Shown piece by piece: positions 35,712 through 51,800 of a stretch of DNA of 64,000 nt (position 1 is its first letter; every line of letters begins with the position of its first letter). The stretch lies in NCBI RefSeq assembly GCF_900005765.1, contig NC_041681.1:434001-498000 (forward strand), given 5' to 3'. The stretch is from Plasmodium relictum (taxonomy: Eukaryota; Apicomplexa; Aconoidasida; Haemosporida; Plasmodiidae). The notes beneath the pieces were generated by a model, which saw only the letters and a program-made list of their open reading frames with translations, had not been told where the DNA came from and searched no databases. A program made the translations under genes and the position numbers.

Positions 35712-36693
35712 TGTTTTATTTTAAGATTTATTACTTCTTATCTATTTTACACAAATGTTTATCTTAAAGAACTATATATAATCAAATATTTACTTTTTTT
35801 AACTTAAAACTTTATTACAACATATATAATTATTATACTAATTTTACCTGTATGTTTAAATGTGAGACTTTATTCTTAAAGGTGTTAATTTTTTTTTTTT
35901 GAAAGATTTTAACCTCTTTTTTTGTAATTATTCGATTTCATATTTTACATTATATAGAAGATATATTTTTAATAATTTATATATAATTAATATACATATA
36001 TAAATCTAATAATTTTATGAATATTTAAAAAAAGCAATAACAATACATTATTTTTTTTAATTTGTTTTTTTTTTTTTCTTTTCTTCTTATTTTATTTTAT
36101 TTTTTTTTTTAAACGCAAAGAAATATTCTATAAAAAGAAAATTTTTATAATAGTTATATTTAATTAAAAAAAAATATATTATTATTTTATTTATGTGCTC
36201 ATAATATAATTTTATAGTGATATAAATATAATTCCATTCCCATTTTAAATAACATCATATTAATTCTTTTTTGTTTTTAATGTTAGGGCATTAACGAAAT
36301 TTTGTTATAATTTTATGGAGAAAATATAAAAGCATGAAAAAAAGGTATTTAAAAAAATATTTTTTGCATTTTTTTCTTTTATAATTTTAGAGCTTATAAG
36401 TGAATTAATGATTTTTGTTAATATAAAGGAAAAGCTACTTACATAATCATAAAGATGGTTCTTTTTTATCAAAGTTTTTTCTTTTCTTAAATTCAAAGAG
36501 AAAATTTTGAAAATTTAAAGTTTATATCTTAAAATATATTTTAAAGAAAAAAGATACTACATTATTAATATTATCATAATGTAAAATTAGGGGAAAAAAT
36601 TTTATAACAAATATATATTATGTGATATTCAAAAAAGAAAAAAAAAAAAATTCATATCTTTTTCTTAATATATGTGTAATTTGAGTTATACTA
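35712..36693. other. Intergenic, AT-rich
   Basis: About 1 kb between the dynein stop codon and the thioredoxin-like start, both on the minus strand. A 63-codon minus-strand open frame at 36305-36496 has no recognisable features and is not called. Confidence 0.6.
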
Positions 36694-36834
36694 TTATTTT
36701 AATATTAATACACCTGAAACATTTCTTTCCACCCATTTTTCTTTCTTATCTTTTGAATTGAATTTTAAGTAAAATATAGGATTATTATTATCTGTATTAT
36801 TACCTAAAGAATAAAAGAGTTATAAACATTAGGA

Positions 36835-36870
<36 letters not shown>

Positions 36871-39800
36871 ATATATTGTATATATTTATTATTTACCTGT
36901 TTTATTTATGTTTTTATAAATGGGACATTTAAAAATATGGAGATTATAATTATGGTTTCTACTTTTAAGAATAGGTATTTTTTTGTTAATAAAGTGTATT
37001 TTTATATAAGGCATAGGACAATATAATAATTTAGATGATGATTCTTTTATTATTAAATTTGTTACATCAAAAACAGCTCCTTCTGTAAATATACCACCTA
37101 CAAAATAATTGTCTTCTTTTATTTCTTCTTCATTAAAATATGTAGAAATTTCATATTTTAATTTTATATTGTTTGCATCAACACTAATTTCTTTACTGAA
37201 TTTTTCTCTTATAGCTAGAATTAAACTCTATGAAAAAAAAATAAAATAAAATAGATAATTGAACATTTATTGGATACTAAAAAAATAAAAGAATATAAAA
37301 ATAAAAATTCCCTCATAAAACATATATAATCACATGAAAATATAGTAGAATGATAATAATTTTATGTTTCATTGAATAATAATAAAAAAATATATATAAA
37401 GCTATAATGCTTAAATGTATTTATTAATTATATAACTAAATGTGGAATAAACAAAATAAATGAATGAAAAATGAAATCAAATCATTTATTTTTTTAATGA
37501 ACTCATTTCCAAAGATGTAATATATACACAAAATGATATATAAAAAATTGTATATTACTTTTGGAGACATAAAAGATGCCAAATTAAATATTTTATTATC
37601 TAAGTTATTAATGTATTTATTTATATAGGAAATTTTTAATTTTAATAATTTAGCATAATGAAAAATTTGTAAATCAGAATAAAAAGAATTAGTTATCCAT
37701 TTTTTAGGTATAGATAAATTAATTATTGAATTATATGTATGACTTATATTTTTAAAATTAGTTTTTCCTTTTATAAAATTAATGATATTAGTTAAATCAT
37801 CATAAATAATTCTTAATAAATTATTATATTTCTCAGCTTCAATTTTCAAAAACGTAATAATAGAACAATTTAAATTGTTTAAAAATAAATCATTTAATAA
37901 ATTAGTATCAATAAAAGGGGGAATATTTTTTTTTAATTCATCAATTATGAACAATACATGAACATTCGTATTTTCTTTCATTACGTTACACTCTAAACGT
38001 TGTAAATTTTTTAAAATTTTCATATTGTAATTTTTTAAATATAAAATATTAAGAGATGGATGTAAGTTAAAAATAGAAAAATCAGTAGTGAACTGTAAGG
38101 ATTTTATATAACGTAAAAAAATATTTTTATTTGAACTATGGGGACAATAATAGTAATTATTAAATTTATATTCATTATTTGAGTAAGTAATTTTTTCATT
38201 TATATACTTTTTTAAAATATTGTTAAAACATTTTTGATCATTGAAATCTATTATAATACCACCATATATTATATTTCCAATTAAGTATATTAATAAATTA
38301 ATATCAATATTTTTATTATTAAAAAATTTACATATATTTTCTTTAGATAATTTTAATTCTATATCAGTAAATTCATAATAGTTATTAAATCCTTTATTCT
38401 TAAATTTGTTCCTTTCTTGAATTAAGGCATGAAAAAAGCATAAACTAAAATTTAATTTATTTATTAAAATACTATCATTTTCATTTCTTTTTACTCTTTT
38501 TTTATATTTTCTTGAAATATTTTCACTATAATTATCACCATCATCTTCATTTTCATTATCTTCATCTTCTTCATCATTATCATACTCTTCATTTTCCTCT
38601 TCATATTCACCATCATCTTCTAATTCTTCTTCTTTATTCTCTTCTTCATCATCTTCATCTTCGTCCTTTTGTTTTTCTTCTTCTTCTTTTTCTTCTTCTT
38701 TTTCTATATTGGAATAAATATTTAGTAAACATGTCTTTAAATTATATACGTTTTCAAATGTCACTTTTACACATAATTTTAATAAATAATATGGGAAAGA
38801 ATTAACAGAATTTGTGCTTATCCATATTCTAAATTCAGGATTAGAATACTGAATGTTACATATTTCTATATATTTTTCAATTTCTAAAATTAAATGAATA
38901 TTCAAATGGGCATTTTCAATCAATACCCAGAAACCATTTTTGATAGAATCATTTAATATCTGAATTAGATAATTCTTATCATTTTTGTTATATATAATTA
39001 AATTGTTTTTTCCTGTAATTTTTTCACTTAATAGCATAATTTCACTTGCAGTATTTAAATGATGCTCTGACAAAATTAATATTAACTTATTTTTCGATGA
39101 ATGTTCATAACATTTATATAAATCTTTTGGATATTTTTGTGAAGTAATGTTCAAATATTTATCTACATAGTTATTCATAATTAAATTTAATACATCAAAT
39201 CGAAAAATTTTGTAAATTATTAATTTTTCAAAATTACTCAATAAATTTTTTATGTCTTTATGCTGTAAAATAGTGTGATCTGTTTTTATATTTCTAAAAA
39301 TGTGTTCATATTCATTAAAAACTTTTTTAAAAAAAATATAGTACTTTTTCTTTTTCATTAATTTTTTTACACTAATATATTCTTTCATATTTAACCATGA
39401 TAATTTTTTAGTTTCAAAATCAAAAGCAAATTTTACTTCCTCATCATTTTTATTTTCCTTTTCCATTAGAAGATTATTATCATAAGAATTCATAAAGTTG
39501 TCTGTTTCATTTGACTTTTGCAATTGCATAAAACTAATATTATTAATTTTTATATTATTACTTATTACACTATTTTTTTCTTCTTTTTTATTTTGTTCTA
39601 AATTTCCCTCTTCTTCGACATTACTTTCACTATCTTCTGATTCCAGATTATGCAAAGATACTTCATCAAATAGTAAATAATTTTCATTTTCACTTTCTAC
39701 ATCATTTTCTTCCTCAGAGCTTTCATCTTCATTTTCTGTTAAACTTTTAATTTCATTATTTTGAATATAATCAGCAGTGTTACTATCAATGCATTTCTCT

Positions 39801-42800
39801 TTTTCTTCAACTTTCGTTTCCTCACTTTTTTCAATTTCTTCTATTTTTTCTTTTTCTTTTTTTCTTTTTTTTTGTTCTTTATCCTCTTTTTGCTTCTCTA
39901 TTGCCATTTTTACTATTTCATTTTTTATTTTACAATTCTCTGGGTAATTATCACATATGAAAAAGTAGTAATCATCATATTCAATTTCTTTTTTATATAT
40001 ATTTATCATGCATACCAAATAAAAGAAGAAAATTTGCTGATGCTTTTCTGATAAAGTTCTTGAAATTTCATAATGAATTTTTTGTGTAAAAATATTTAAA
40101 ATATCTTTTTTTCTTTTATCGAATATTTTATTCTCCTCTGATTTATCTATGCTTATATTTAGTAAATTAACAAAAGATAAAATGGAAAAATTGTAAAATG
40201 GATTTAAGGATACTAAACCATCTATACAAATGTAAATTATAGATATATGTTCAGACATACTTATATAATTTTGCCTTATTTTCATAATTTCTTTTTTATT
40301 TATTTTAAATTCTTTAATTTTTTTTTTATTTTCATGGAATAAATTGTTAGCATTTTCAAATGTAATAACCACATTATCATCACTTAAAATGTCCTCCTTA
40401 TAATTCATAATATTTAAAATTTCATTTTCCTTATTTATCATTTGATTATTTAAATCATGAATTTGATGAATTAGCATTCTTCTATTTTCATTGGATGTTT
40501 TAGATAATTTATCTATTAGATTTTCTAAAAAGTATTCTTCTAAAATTTTTAAATTGATATTAAAATCAATTATATTAAGATAATTTTGAGTATTATCATC
40601 GAAATATGCATTCCCATAAACAATAAAATATATATTAAAGGAGCTATTAATAGTAATAATTTTATTATTAAAATTCACACAATTATTTTTTATACTGTTA
40701 ATTGAATTATTAAGACTACTTGCTCTATTTGTTTCTTTAGTTTCAATATTGGAATTGCTTAAAATATCGATTGTTTCATTTAGAGAAACATTGTTAATTC
40801 CAATTTTAACATTTTGAAAATCATTTAAGCTCTTATTAATTTTATAATTAAAAAGAGAAGAAAATAATATACTTGCATCATCATCATAATGAGTAAATAA
40901 TATAATATTTCCAAGTTGCATATATCTTTCAATTTTGTCAATAAAGTTAGAACTGTTATTTCTTAATACTTCTACATCCTTTTTTTTATGATAGAATTTT
41001 TTCAGAAAACTAGTAACTATAAAATGAGGATCAATTAACAAATTATATTTAATACTATTGTTCATTATTACTACATTTTCAAAATAAAATTTACTGTTAG
41101 TTAATCCGTAAGTTATCCATTTTTCTAAGTTAATTTTAGATTCTAAAAAATTGTAAATAGATATATTTCTAGAATATTTTATTTTAAAAGAGTTTAAAAT
41201 CTTTTGGATTTTTAACTTAATAATTGTTCTATATTCATAAGAAAAATAAGAAATATAATTCATCAGAGATGATACTATTATGCAATTTCCAATAAGTAAA
41301 TCTCTTTTTTTTTTAAAAGAATTTTTTTTATTAATCCACTTAATTTCTTGATCTAATAAACAAGATAAAATTATTTTAGACCTTTTAATTTTCTGTTTTA
41401 TATTTTCTATTTTTTCAACTAATTTATTATGTTTTACAATAATTTCCTCTTTTTCTTTTTCCAATCTACTTAAATTGTTGTTCACAATACTTAATTCTCC
41501 CTTACAAACTTCTAAATATTCCAACTCTTTATTAATTTCTTTCTCTAACATAACAACTTCTTCTTTTTTTGGTTTTAATTCTTTATTAATAATAAAATAA
41601 TGATAAATAGCTAGTATCCACTGACACATTGTTTCACAGGCCTTTGAAGCTTTTCTTACAAATTTAGGATTGAAATTTTTATTTTTAATAAGTGGTGTTA
41701 TTTTTACTATCATTTCTTCTTCTATTAAGTTTTTATCATAATGTTTTAAGTTATCTAAGAATACTTTGGAATCCCTAAAAATTGTTTTTTGAGCTAATAT
41801 CCAATAATTTAATGTTTTAGGTTTGATAATTTTAGATTGTAAATATTTTTCATCCTCTTTTAGAAAAGTTAAAATGCACTGTATTACCATAACAACAATA
41901 GAAGGTGGATTTATAAATGCTTTTAATTCTCTTAAATGCTCCACTTTTAACTTATTTAAATTGTTTAATGACTCATTTAATAAAGCAAAACTTTTTGATA
42001 TTTCTTCATTAACTTCATTTTTTAAGTTGGTAATATTCCTTATTTTAGTTTTCATCTCATTTTCTTTTTTTTTTATCTCGGATTGTTTCACATAAGCATC
42101 CTTAGTATCTCTTTCTATCTCGTTTACTTTTTTTTTCATTTCAATATTTGTACTGTTTAATATAGGCTGAATATTTAAAAGATGATTTTTCATAATTTTT
42201 ATATCTTGTTCACATTTATGTAACTTACTTAATGCTTTGCTATACAAATCAATATTTTTATCAAATTCTATTTTCTTTAAATTATAAAAGTAATCGAAAT
42301 AATGAAGCAAATGAATATATTTATTTGAATTTATACATACATTAACTTTTTTTTCTTCATAATATTTTTTGGATAATATTACTATTTCTTTATGAATTCT
42401 AATAAATATTTTATTTTCTATTATATTTTCTAAACATTCAAAATCCTTTTCATAATTTACCATTTCAATATCCACTTCATGTAAAAGTTCATTATCACCT
42501 CCAAGTTGTTTATCATCAATACAAATTTTATCACAATCAATATCAATTTTCTTATTTGTATCAGATTTTTCAATTCCTACATTAATATTATTATTATCAT
42601 TAACTTTAGATTCATGAACAAAAATATTGTTATCATCTGCCTTTTTATTAATATCAACATTTTTATAATCATTTAATTTTTCGTCATTTACAATATTTTT
42701 ATCGGATTTCTTATTATCAACTTTATCATTATCAATACATAATTTTTTCTTATTTTTTTCTACTTCACTGTTTTCATTAATAGCTATTTCATCTTTATCA

Positions 42801-45800
42801 TAAATCTCTACAGCATTTTCTTTATTGTCCTTTATTTTTTCCTGTATTTCTTCTTTTTCTTCTATGTGATCATCATTTTTTAACTTCTTTATATTACTGT
42901 TTGAATCTTTAAAAAAATTTTTTGTAATCATATATAATCCTTCATTATTATCTTCTTCAAAATATATTACATGTGAATTTTTTAAAATATAAGGATATTT
43001 TAAAATTGCATCGGAACTATTTAAAGATATATTTAAACTTACATGAAAATTTTTTCTTATCAACTTTTTGTAAATATTATAAATATTAGTTAGATTTCTA
43101 ACTAAATGCTCTTCTTCACATTTATTTTTGCATTCATTATAAATTTTTTTTAAGTTTTCTTGATTATACAACAGATAACTATCGTTATAATTATAAATAT
43201 TGTTTAAGTTTTCTAGGATAAAATCTAAATTGCTATTCTCATCATTTAGATAATAAACACATTTTTTTCCATATATTCCACATTCAAATAAGCATCTTTT
43301 TATTTCTTCTTTAAAAACCTTTTTTTTGCTATTTTTATTTAGTTCAGATATGACTAAATTATTATTAATTATAAATGCACATATTTTATTAACATTTTTT
43401 TTAATTGTATCATTTATTCCTATAGATAGAATATGGGAATTTTCAATCATAAATGTCTTTGTTATTTTGCATATATAAATTAATATATTATCAAACAAGA
43501 CGATATTTATTTTTTCATTATTACTATATTCAGAGATATAAGAATGTATACAGTTGTACAAATCATTTATATCATACACTTGTTCGTAGATATTTTGATA
43601 TAAGTTTAAAAAATTACAGAATAGTAAATTATCAAATTTCTTGGATAATTTTTCAAATTCTTCATTAAAATATTTTTTAAAATTTTCTTTTATTATTTCA
43701 GTGCATTTTTTTTTGTTACTTTTTAATTTAAAACTTTCTACATATAAAGATTTATTTTCATATAAAAAATAAAGTAGCATTTGCTCTTTTCTAATATTTA
43801 TATTTTTTGATAAATAAAATATATATTTAAAAATATTTTTAATATTATTTATATTAAAAAAATTTAAAAACAATTCTTCCTTTTTTCCATCATGATAAAT
43901 ATACTTTAATCCTTTAAGTGATTTATATATATTTATTTGCATGTCAATTAAATTTGTTACTAAACTTTTAATATTTATATCATAAACACTGAATAAGCAA
44001 TTTAAATAATTAAAAAATATATTATATATTTCTTTATAATTATAATTATTATAATAAATAATATTAAAATTGTTATATAATCGACTATCTAAGTTATTTG
44101 AATATGCATTATTCATTGTTGCTAAGCATGTTAAATCCTCAATGTATTTTAAATTCAAATTTGTGTCTACAAAAAATTTATAATTGAATAGCATTCTTAA
44201 AAATTCATGAGAAGACAAATAATGATTTCCCTTTTTTGTACCAATTTCTGTTTCAATATTTATATCATCAATATAAAAAACACATATTCTGTTATTGGTG
44301 GTTCCATAAAAATTATTTCTTCTTTTTGTTAATTTAGATTCAATATAATTTCTTACATGTTTACTTTTTGTACTATTTGAAAAAAATAATTCAACAGTAA
44401 AAAATTTATCTTTTGGTATAACTTTGTTTAAATAATAATCAACAACTAATGATTTTCCTATGTTGTTGCAACCTGATATTATGATATTTTTCTTGTTTCT
44501 TATAAAAATATCAATATTATATAACATAGAAATGTTTTTTTTTTGTTTAATCATGATATTAGTATTATTCATATATTCATCTATACTTGTAAATTTATTT
44601 TCTCTGTTATTTAAATGACTCAAAACATTTTTTTGATAATTGAAATAAAAATCAAATAAATTTATTTCAATTTTCATTTCATTATTTCTTATTTTCTTAT
44701 TTCTTTTATATATGGATTTATTTTTATTATTAATTTTATCTTTTTGTTCTCTATACACTTTATCATCTTTTTCTAATATCATATTGTTAAATGTGTTATT
44801 TTCCTTCTCAATGGATGCATGATTATTTGCTTTATTTTCTTCTTCTTCCTTTGTTTCAGTTAAATTATGAACATCATTATAATAATTTACATTGCGAATT
44901 ATATCTTCTACATTTTCAGTATCAAAGTTATTTATATATGTTTTTTTTTTTTTTTTTCTTTTTAAATATCTACTATCGTTACTTGAATTGGAATCTGAAC
45001 TATAATTTCCGTAAGACTTTGCAAATAATGAACAATTTGATCCTTCTATATTTATATCATAGTTTTTATATAAATTTTTACATTTTGTGTAACTTTTTAA
45101 ATAATAATCATACATACTATCTAAGCTTTCATAATAGTTGTCAATACTTTTATTTTTCTCGTTGTATATATCTACATCTGAATTATAAAAACTTTCTTCA
45201 CTACTATCTTCATCATAATTTTCATTTTGTTTATCATACACTTCTTCATATATTTCATTATTTGTTTTCTTAATCAATTCGGAACTCATTCGTTCGTCTA
45301 TATCATCATTTATTTTTTCATTTACCTGACTATCTGTCATTGTTCTAATATCATCATTAATTATTTTATTGATATCTTGATTAACACATATGCTATCTAT
45401 TCTTTCAGATTCCTCTGTTCCTGTATTAATATCTTTTATATTTTGTTCTTTTAGGGAGTTTTCAATGAAATTATCCATATTATTCTTTTTCTGATTATTT
45501 GAAGATATATTCAAGTTTCTATTACTTCTATTCAATTCACGAATGTCTATTATCCTTCCATCTAATGTTTCAAAACTCAATTTTAAATTGTATTTTAAAA
45601 TATTTCTGCATAAAAAGTCATTAAAAATTTTTCTTCCTCTTTTATATGTATTTGACCCCACACTCCAAATTAAAGAATAAATGAAAATAGATGTTATATA
45701 TTTTTGAAAACTCTCCTTTTTGTTTGAATTATTTATTTCAAATAAACAATAAGAAAACAAGCTATCAAGACATTTAATGAAGGATATACAGTAATAATAC

Positions 45801-48800
45801 TCATTAAAAGTGTAAACAAACAAATTATTAATATAAATAAATAACAATGATTTATAAAAAAATACGATAAATAAATTTAATAAAATATGTTTATGAATAG
45901 TATCAAAATTATTTGATAACATATTTATGTATGAACATATATATGCAGCAATATTTAAATCATAATTATTTAAAATTATTAAACCGCATCTACTTATAGT
46001 TGCCATTGTAATATCTTTTAAATCATAAGTTTCCATTATAAAATGAGTATGCTTATGAATAGGGATAATATCACACTTAGATAAACACAAAATTTTTGAT
46101 TCATCCAATACTGAATTTAAATTTTCTATCCACAAGGAATGCAAATAACAGTCAAAATATATTATGTTTAAATATTCGTCACTGTTATAATTAGAATTTA
46201 TTTCTAATATTTTTTTTGTTAGTATACCATGAACCCATTTATTAGAAACCTCTTCATAAAAACCTAATAAATCTATATCTCTTACAACATTTGCATTTAT
46301 AATATAATCATTTATTTTTGTTTTGATTATTTCTCTATCGTTAATTGTGTTTATTGTTCTATTTAATATCTTATATGAAGTCGTTTTTGATAAAGGATAA
46401 GATAAAAATAATATTCCTGTGTAAAACTTTATCATATTGTATAATTGAATTAATTTATTTACATATCTATTAGTACAAACATAATTTAATTCTAACATTT
46501 TTTTTTTTAACATATTTTTTAAATAATCTTCAACCATTTCTTTTTTATTTAAAAATGTTTTATTACTTTCATGTTCTTCTTTTATTGAATTTGTATTATT
46601 ATCTAATATGTTAACCATATTTTTATTAATAGTTTTGGAATTTCCTATTTCTTTTAAATCATTTATTTCTGCAAAATTATTTATTTGATTATTTTTTATA
46701 TCTTTTGATATTTCCTTTTTATTATACAAGTATCCCTTTCTTGGTGTACTTAAAGAAGTATTTGTTGTGATTTCATTCTCTTCTCCATACAGAAAAATAT
46801 TATGTTTTCTACTGTTCTGTTTCGCATTATTTATTACTGCCTTTTCATCGTTCATGTTACAATAAAAACTTTTTAAATATAGTAATATATTATTATCATT
46901 ATTTCTACTGTTGGATAAAATATTTTTTAAGTCAATAGTTTTTTTCTTATTATTTGTATTTAAAGATTGATTATAATTATATAATTCATAAAAAATATTT
47001 TTTAAAATGTTAAGAAAAAGATAAATGTCATTTTTAACTATAGATGGCATAATACACTCAATAATAGCAATGAATAAAAATTTGTATTCATAAAAAATAT
47101 TTTGATTATTATTATTACCCACTATGATTTTCCCCATAATATAAGTAATTTTTTTAACGGTTCTTAAATCATACTTATAATGTTTCTGATAACTCAAGTT
47201 ATGTTCGCATAACTCAAATAACAAAATTATTTTTTTTGATAAAATTTTACTATATTTATATCCTTTGGAGTATAACATAACTTCTACAATAGTAAAAAAA
47301 TCAGGTTTAATAAAATTAAAAAATCTAAATAATGCTTTAATATTATTCGGCAGTGCACTTCTACCTTTATAAAAAGGATTAATTATAATAAAAATGTTAA
47401 ATTGTTCATTTATATTTATATACTTTCCCTCAAAAAAAAGCATATTTTTTTTAGATAATGTGTTTTTCATATTTCTCTTTAATTTATTACCATTATCTAA
47501 ATTTGATTTCTCTCCATTTTCTTCATAATTAATTTTTTCATTTATATATTTTTCTATATTTGTTTCATAAGAATCATTTTTTATTGAATCCTCTTCTGTA
47601 TCTATTTTCACACTTTTTTTTTTTTTAGCATGTTTAATAACAAATTTTTTAGATTTAGCATTAAATAAATTGCATAATTGTTGAGCTAGTACACTTAATG
47701 CTTCAATCGATATTCTGTTAAATTCGTCAAAACAAAAAAATATACCATTTGTTGCAATACCAAAAAATAAATTTTTTAAAAAGTCAAAGTTTATATTACT
47801 ACTACAATTATAAACAAAAAAAAATTTCCCAACAAATTTTGAAAAATATTTAGTTGTCTCTGTCTTACCAGTTCCTGCTGACCCAACAGAACATACACCC
47901 AATTTAGAACTATAGGAGTGTAAAATAGAAATAAAATACTTGTTTATTAAACTTGTTAAGATAATTTTGTTATCATTATGAATATATTCGTAACCATATA
48001 TATATGATTCATTTAAATATTTTATATATAAATTTTTATTGTAATAAAAATATTTCAATTGTATTAACCAATTAAAATTATTTGCATCATTTACCCTTTT
48101 TTTAATTAATTCTTCTACAATATCTCTGTTATGAACTAAGGAGATTATCAAGGTATGTAATAATACACTTTTTTTTTTATCAACTTTATTTATTATATTT
48201 ATATATTCATATAACTCTTCATTTAATATTTTTTTGTATTTACTTAAATTATTATATTTTAAAAATAATTCCACTAAATTTGACCAAAACAAATTCTTTA
48301 CTATTAATACAAATTGACTATTTTTATTTAAAACGAAATTTATTTTTTTATTTATATGTTCATAAGATTCTATTAATGATAAACTATTTTTATTACTATT
48401 TTTATTTTCTGTAATATTTTTATATTCTATTTGATGTTTATTATCTACATTTTTTCTATTTTCCATTTGATATTTATCTTTATTTTTTTCAACTAAGCAA
48501 CTATTTTCACAAATTAAACTGTTGTAAGATGAAGAAGAACACGAGGAATAAGAAGAACAATTATCATAAGATTCATATCTTTTATAACTCTTTTCTTCAT
48601 TACTTTTCAAAAAATCATCTTCTTTTATATCTATTAAATTTTGATATTCAAGTATATTATCATATATTTGTTTTTTTACACTGTAAAACATTTCTTTTTC
48701 AACTTCAACCAATATTTCTGTTATTTCTTTTTTTTCTATTTTTATTTCATTACATAGCAATAATTCTTCTCCTCTTTGGGATTGAAACGCAACAATGTGT

Positions 48801-51800
48801 CCATTTACAATTACTAATTTATATATGCTATTGAATATTTTAAATAAATAAGCATTTATTTGATCATTAATATTTGATGAAATCAAGTTTATTAAATCAT
48901 CAGTACTTAAAAAGTAAAATCTGTTAAAAATTTCTCTTTTTAAATCCAAATATTCATTTATACTTTTTAAAAGTAAATTTAAATTGTTATATAATTCTAC
49001 TAGTTTTTCTTTTGTATCTTTTCTAGAACAAAATTTCTCTAGTTTTTTATCTTCTTCAATTAATTTGTACATATTTAAAAAATTATTATTGATTAATTTA
49101 TACCTATATAATGAAAAATAAATATATATGATAATAATCATAATAAAAATTAAATTAATATAGTTATTTTAATATATCTATTATTCATACTTTTTGGATT
49201 CATTAATGAGTTGTTTTGATATATCAGTTAATATAAAAATTCTACTTAAATACAAAAATAAATTTTGGCTTTTCTTCAAAGTATTTATAATATTATTAGC
49301 ACTTATCATAAGATTTTGGTTATTAATTATGTCACTATGATAAATTTCATATATATTTATTATCATTAAATTTTGGTTTAAAACAAGATTTTCTTCAATT
49401 TTTGTCAAAATTTCATTTATATTGGAAATAATAAATATTTTATTATTTTCCTCTTGTTTCATGTGAAATTCTATCTTACTGAAATTATTTTTGATTTTGC
49501 ATAAAAACTATTAAAATGTAAAAAAAGGAAAATATATCAGTATATACTATCTATTTATAATATAGGTATACATGTTTTTATTTGGTCTAATTCTATTATT
49601 TTATTTTATTTTTTTATTTATTTTACCTTTTCAATAGCATTTTCTTTATTTGCCTTTTCACAAATATTAATAATACTTGTAATTTTATTATTTATATTCA
49701 ATTTTAATAAATCATTAAATGTTATATTATTGAAGTCAATATTATTTTTTTCATCAATAATTTGTGCAATCTAGAAGTCATAAAAAAATAATACATATAT
49801 ATGTATATATATATATAAGCTTAATTTTTTTTTTATATCTTTTCTTTTCTTTTCTTTATAATTTACTTGATCCTTATGTCTATCTTTTATACTTGGTTTT
49901 CTTAAAGAAATTAATAATGATACATAGGAATTAAAAAAATTTAATTTCTCGTTCATTTTTTTTATTAAGTTATTTTTATTTTTGTAGTATTCATTAGCGT
50001 GTTTATTAATTTTATTCATATTTTTTAAGATCAAATTAAAATCATCTTCTATTTTTTTATAATTCAATGAATTAATTTTTTTATCAAATATTTCATCCAT
50101 CATCTTTATGCTCTTATATACTAGCCAAAATATATAATATAAATTCAATTCCTTAAAAAGATAATTTTATATTCATATAAATTTGTTTCATTTTAATTTT
50201 ATTAATTTTTCTATTTTTAATTACTAAAATAATTATTTTTTATAAGATTAATATATGTCTATTATTAAAATACATTCAATAAAATTATATTACATATGCA
50301 AGGTTAATTTCTTTTATTTTCCTTGACTTTTTATGTTTAATATTACTATACACATATATATACTTTATCTTTTAATTATTATATTTAATTTTACTAAATA
50401 TAAATACTAATTTCTTTTATTTTACAATACTTATTTTATTTGTTTTGCTTAATGCTTCTATATATATATATACTTAATCTTATAATATCATGATCATATA
50501 TTCATTTTTTTTTTTTTTCTTACATTTTGAATCTTGAGAAGTATAGAAAAATCAGATATTTCAATGTTAAAAAGTTTTTCACGATAATTAATTTCTTTTG
50601 ACTCTTTTATTAGAACAGTCAACTGATTTTGAACAGTCAAAATAAATTTATTTATACTTAAATAATTATTTTCATCATTGAAACTCTTTATAGATTGAAC
50701 ATTTTCTTTCATATCAATAATACTACTTTGAAATTTTGTTTCATCATTTATTAATTCTTCTAATAAAATATTTTTTTGTTTAATTATGTTCTCATTAACT
50801 TCCTTAACAATTTTTTCAATTTTACTAGGTCTATTTATAATTTTCCAATATGATAAATAATCATCATTTGAAAACTTATAATTTAATTTATTTAAACAGT
50901 TAAACAAAATATTTATTTCTTTAATATCATGAGAAACAAAATCAAGACTTTTTTTCATGTCCTTTATATATTCTTCTTTTTCGTATATTTCTTGAATTTT
51001 ATTTGTCTTTTTTTTTAATCTTACGATAATAGAATTATAAAACATTAAATTTGACGTATATTTTTCTTTGTATCTAAAACATATTTATTAAAAAAAATAA
51101 GATAATTTTGCAAAAAAAAAAAAAAAAAAAAAGGAATCCGATTGTATAGAAATTAAATAAGTAACTAGAGAGAATAATCATGAAAAAATATAAAAAAAAA
51201 ATTTAATAAAAATTATAATTTTATCATCATCTTTTTTTTTTTTTTTTTTAATTACTACATAATTTTATTTGTTTATTTATATAAATTATTTTTATATAAA
51301 ATTACCTTTGAACAATAATATTAATCAAAGCTTTAATATAACTATTAATTTCATTAACAATAAAAAGCTTAATATCTCTACATTTTACCAAAAACAATCC
51401 TAAATTTTTATTTTCTTCAATAGTTTCATTAATACTTTGTATTTTTTCTAAATTTTTGTTTATTATGTTCTGAATATGTTCAACGCTAGTATTTATATCA
51501 ATATTTTTTATAGCATCATTAACATTAAAATTTAAAATATCTGAGTGTCTATTAATTTTTGATAAATAATTATCTACCATTGACTTTGATTCTTCAAAAA
51601 TATTCCTTATTTCATTTAATTTTTCAGATATAAAAATATCATTTTCATTCAAAGATTTATAAAATATAAATTTATCATTTTTAAATACTTGTGGTATAAC
51701 CAACTTTTCTATTTTTTCTATTTGTTGATATTTAATCAAAGTAGAAAAAATTAAATCTTCAAATTTTTCATAAAAAGAGATGGGATTATTATCTAATATA

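Noticed and set aside
36305-36496. 63-codon minus-strand open frame between dynein and the thioredoxin-like gene
   Set aside because: Does not splice into either neighbour in frame and has no recognisable feature.
44791-45273. 160-codon open frame antisense to dynein
   Set aside because: Tyr/His/Leu-rich mirror of an Asp/Asn/Glu-rich insert; no independent signal.
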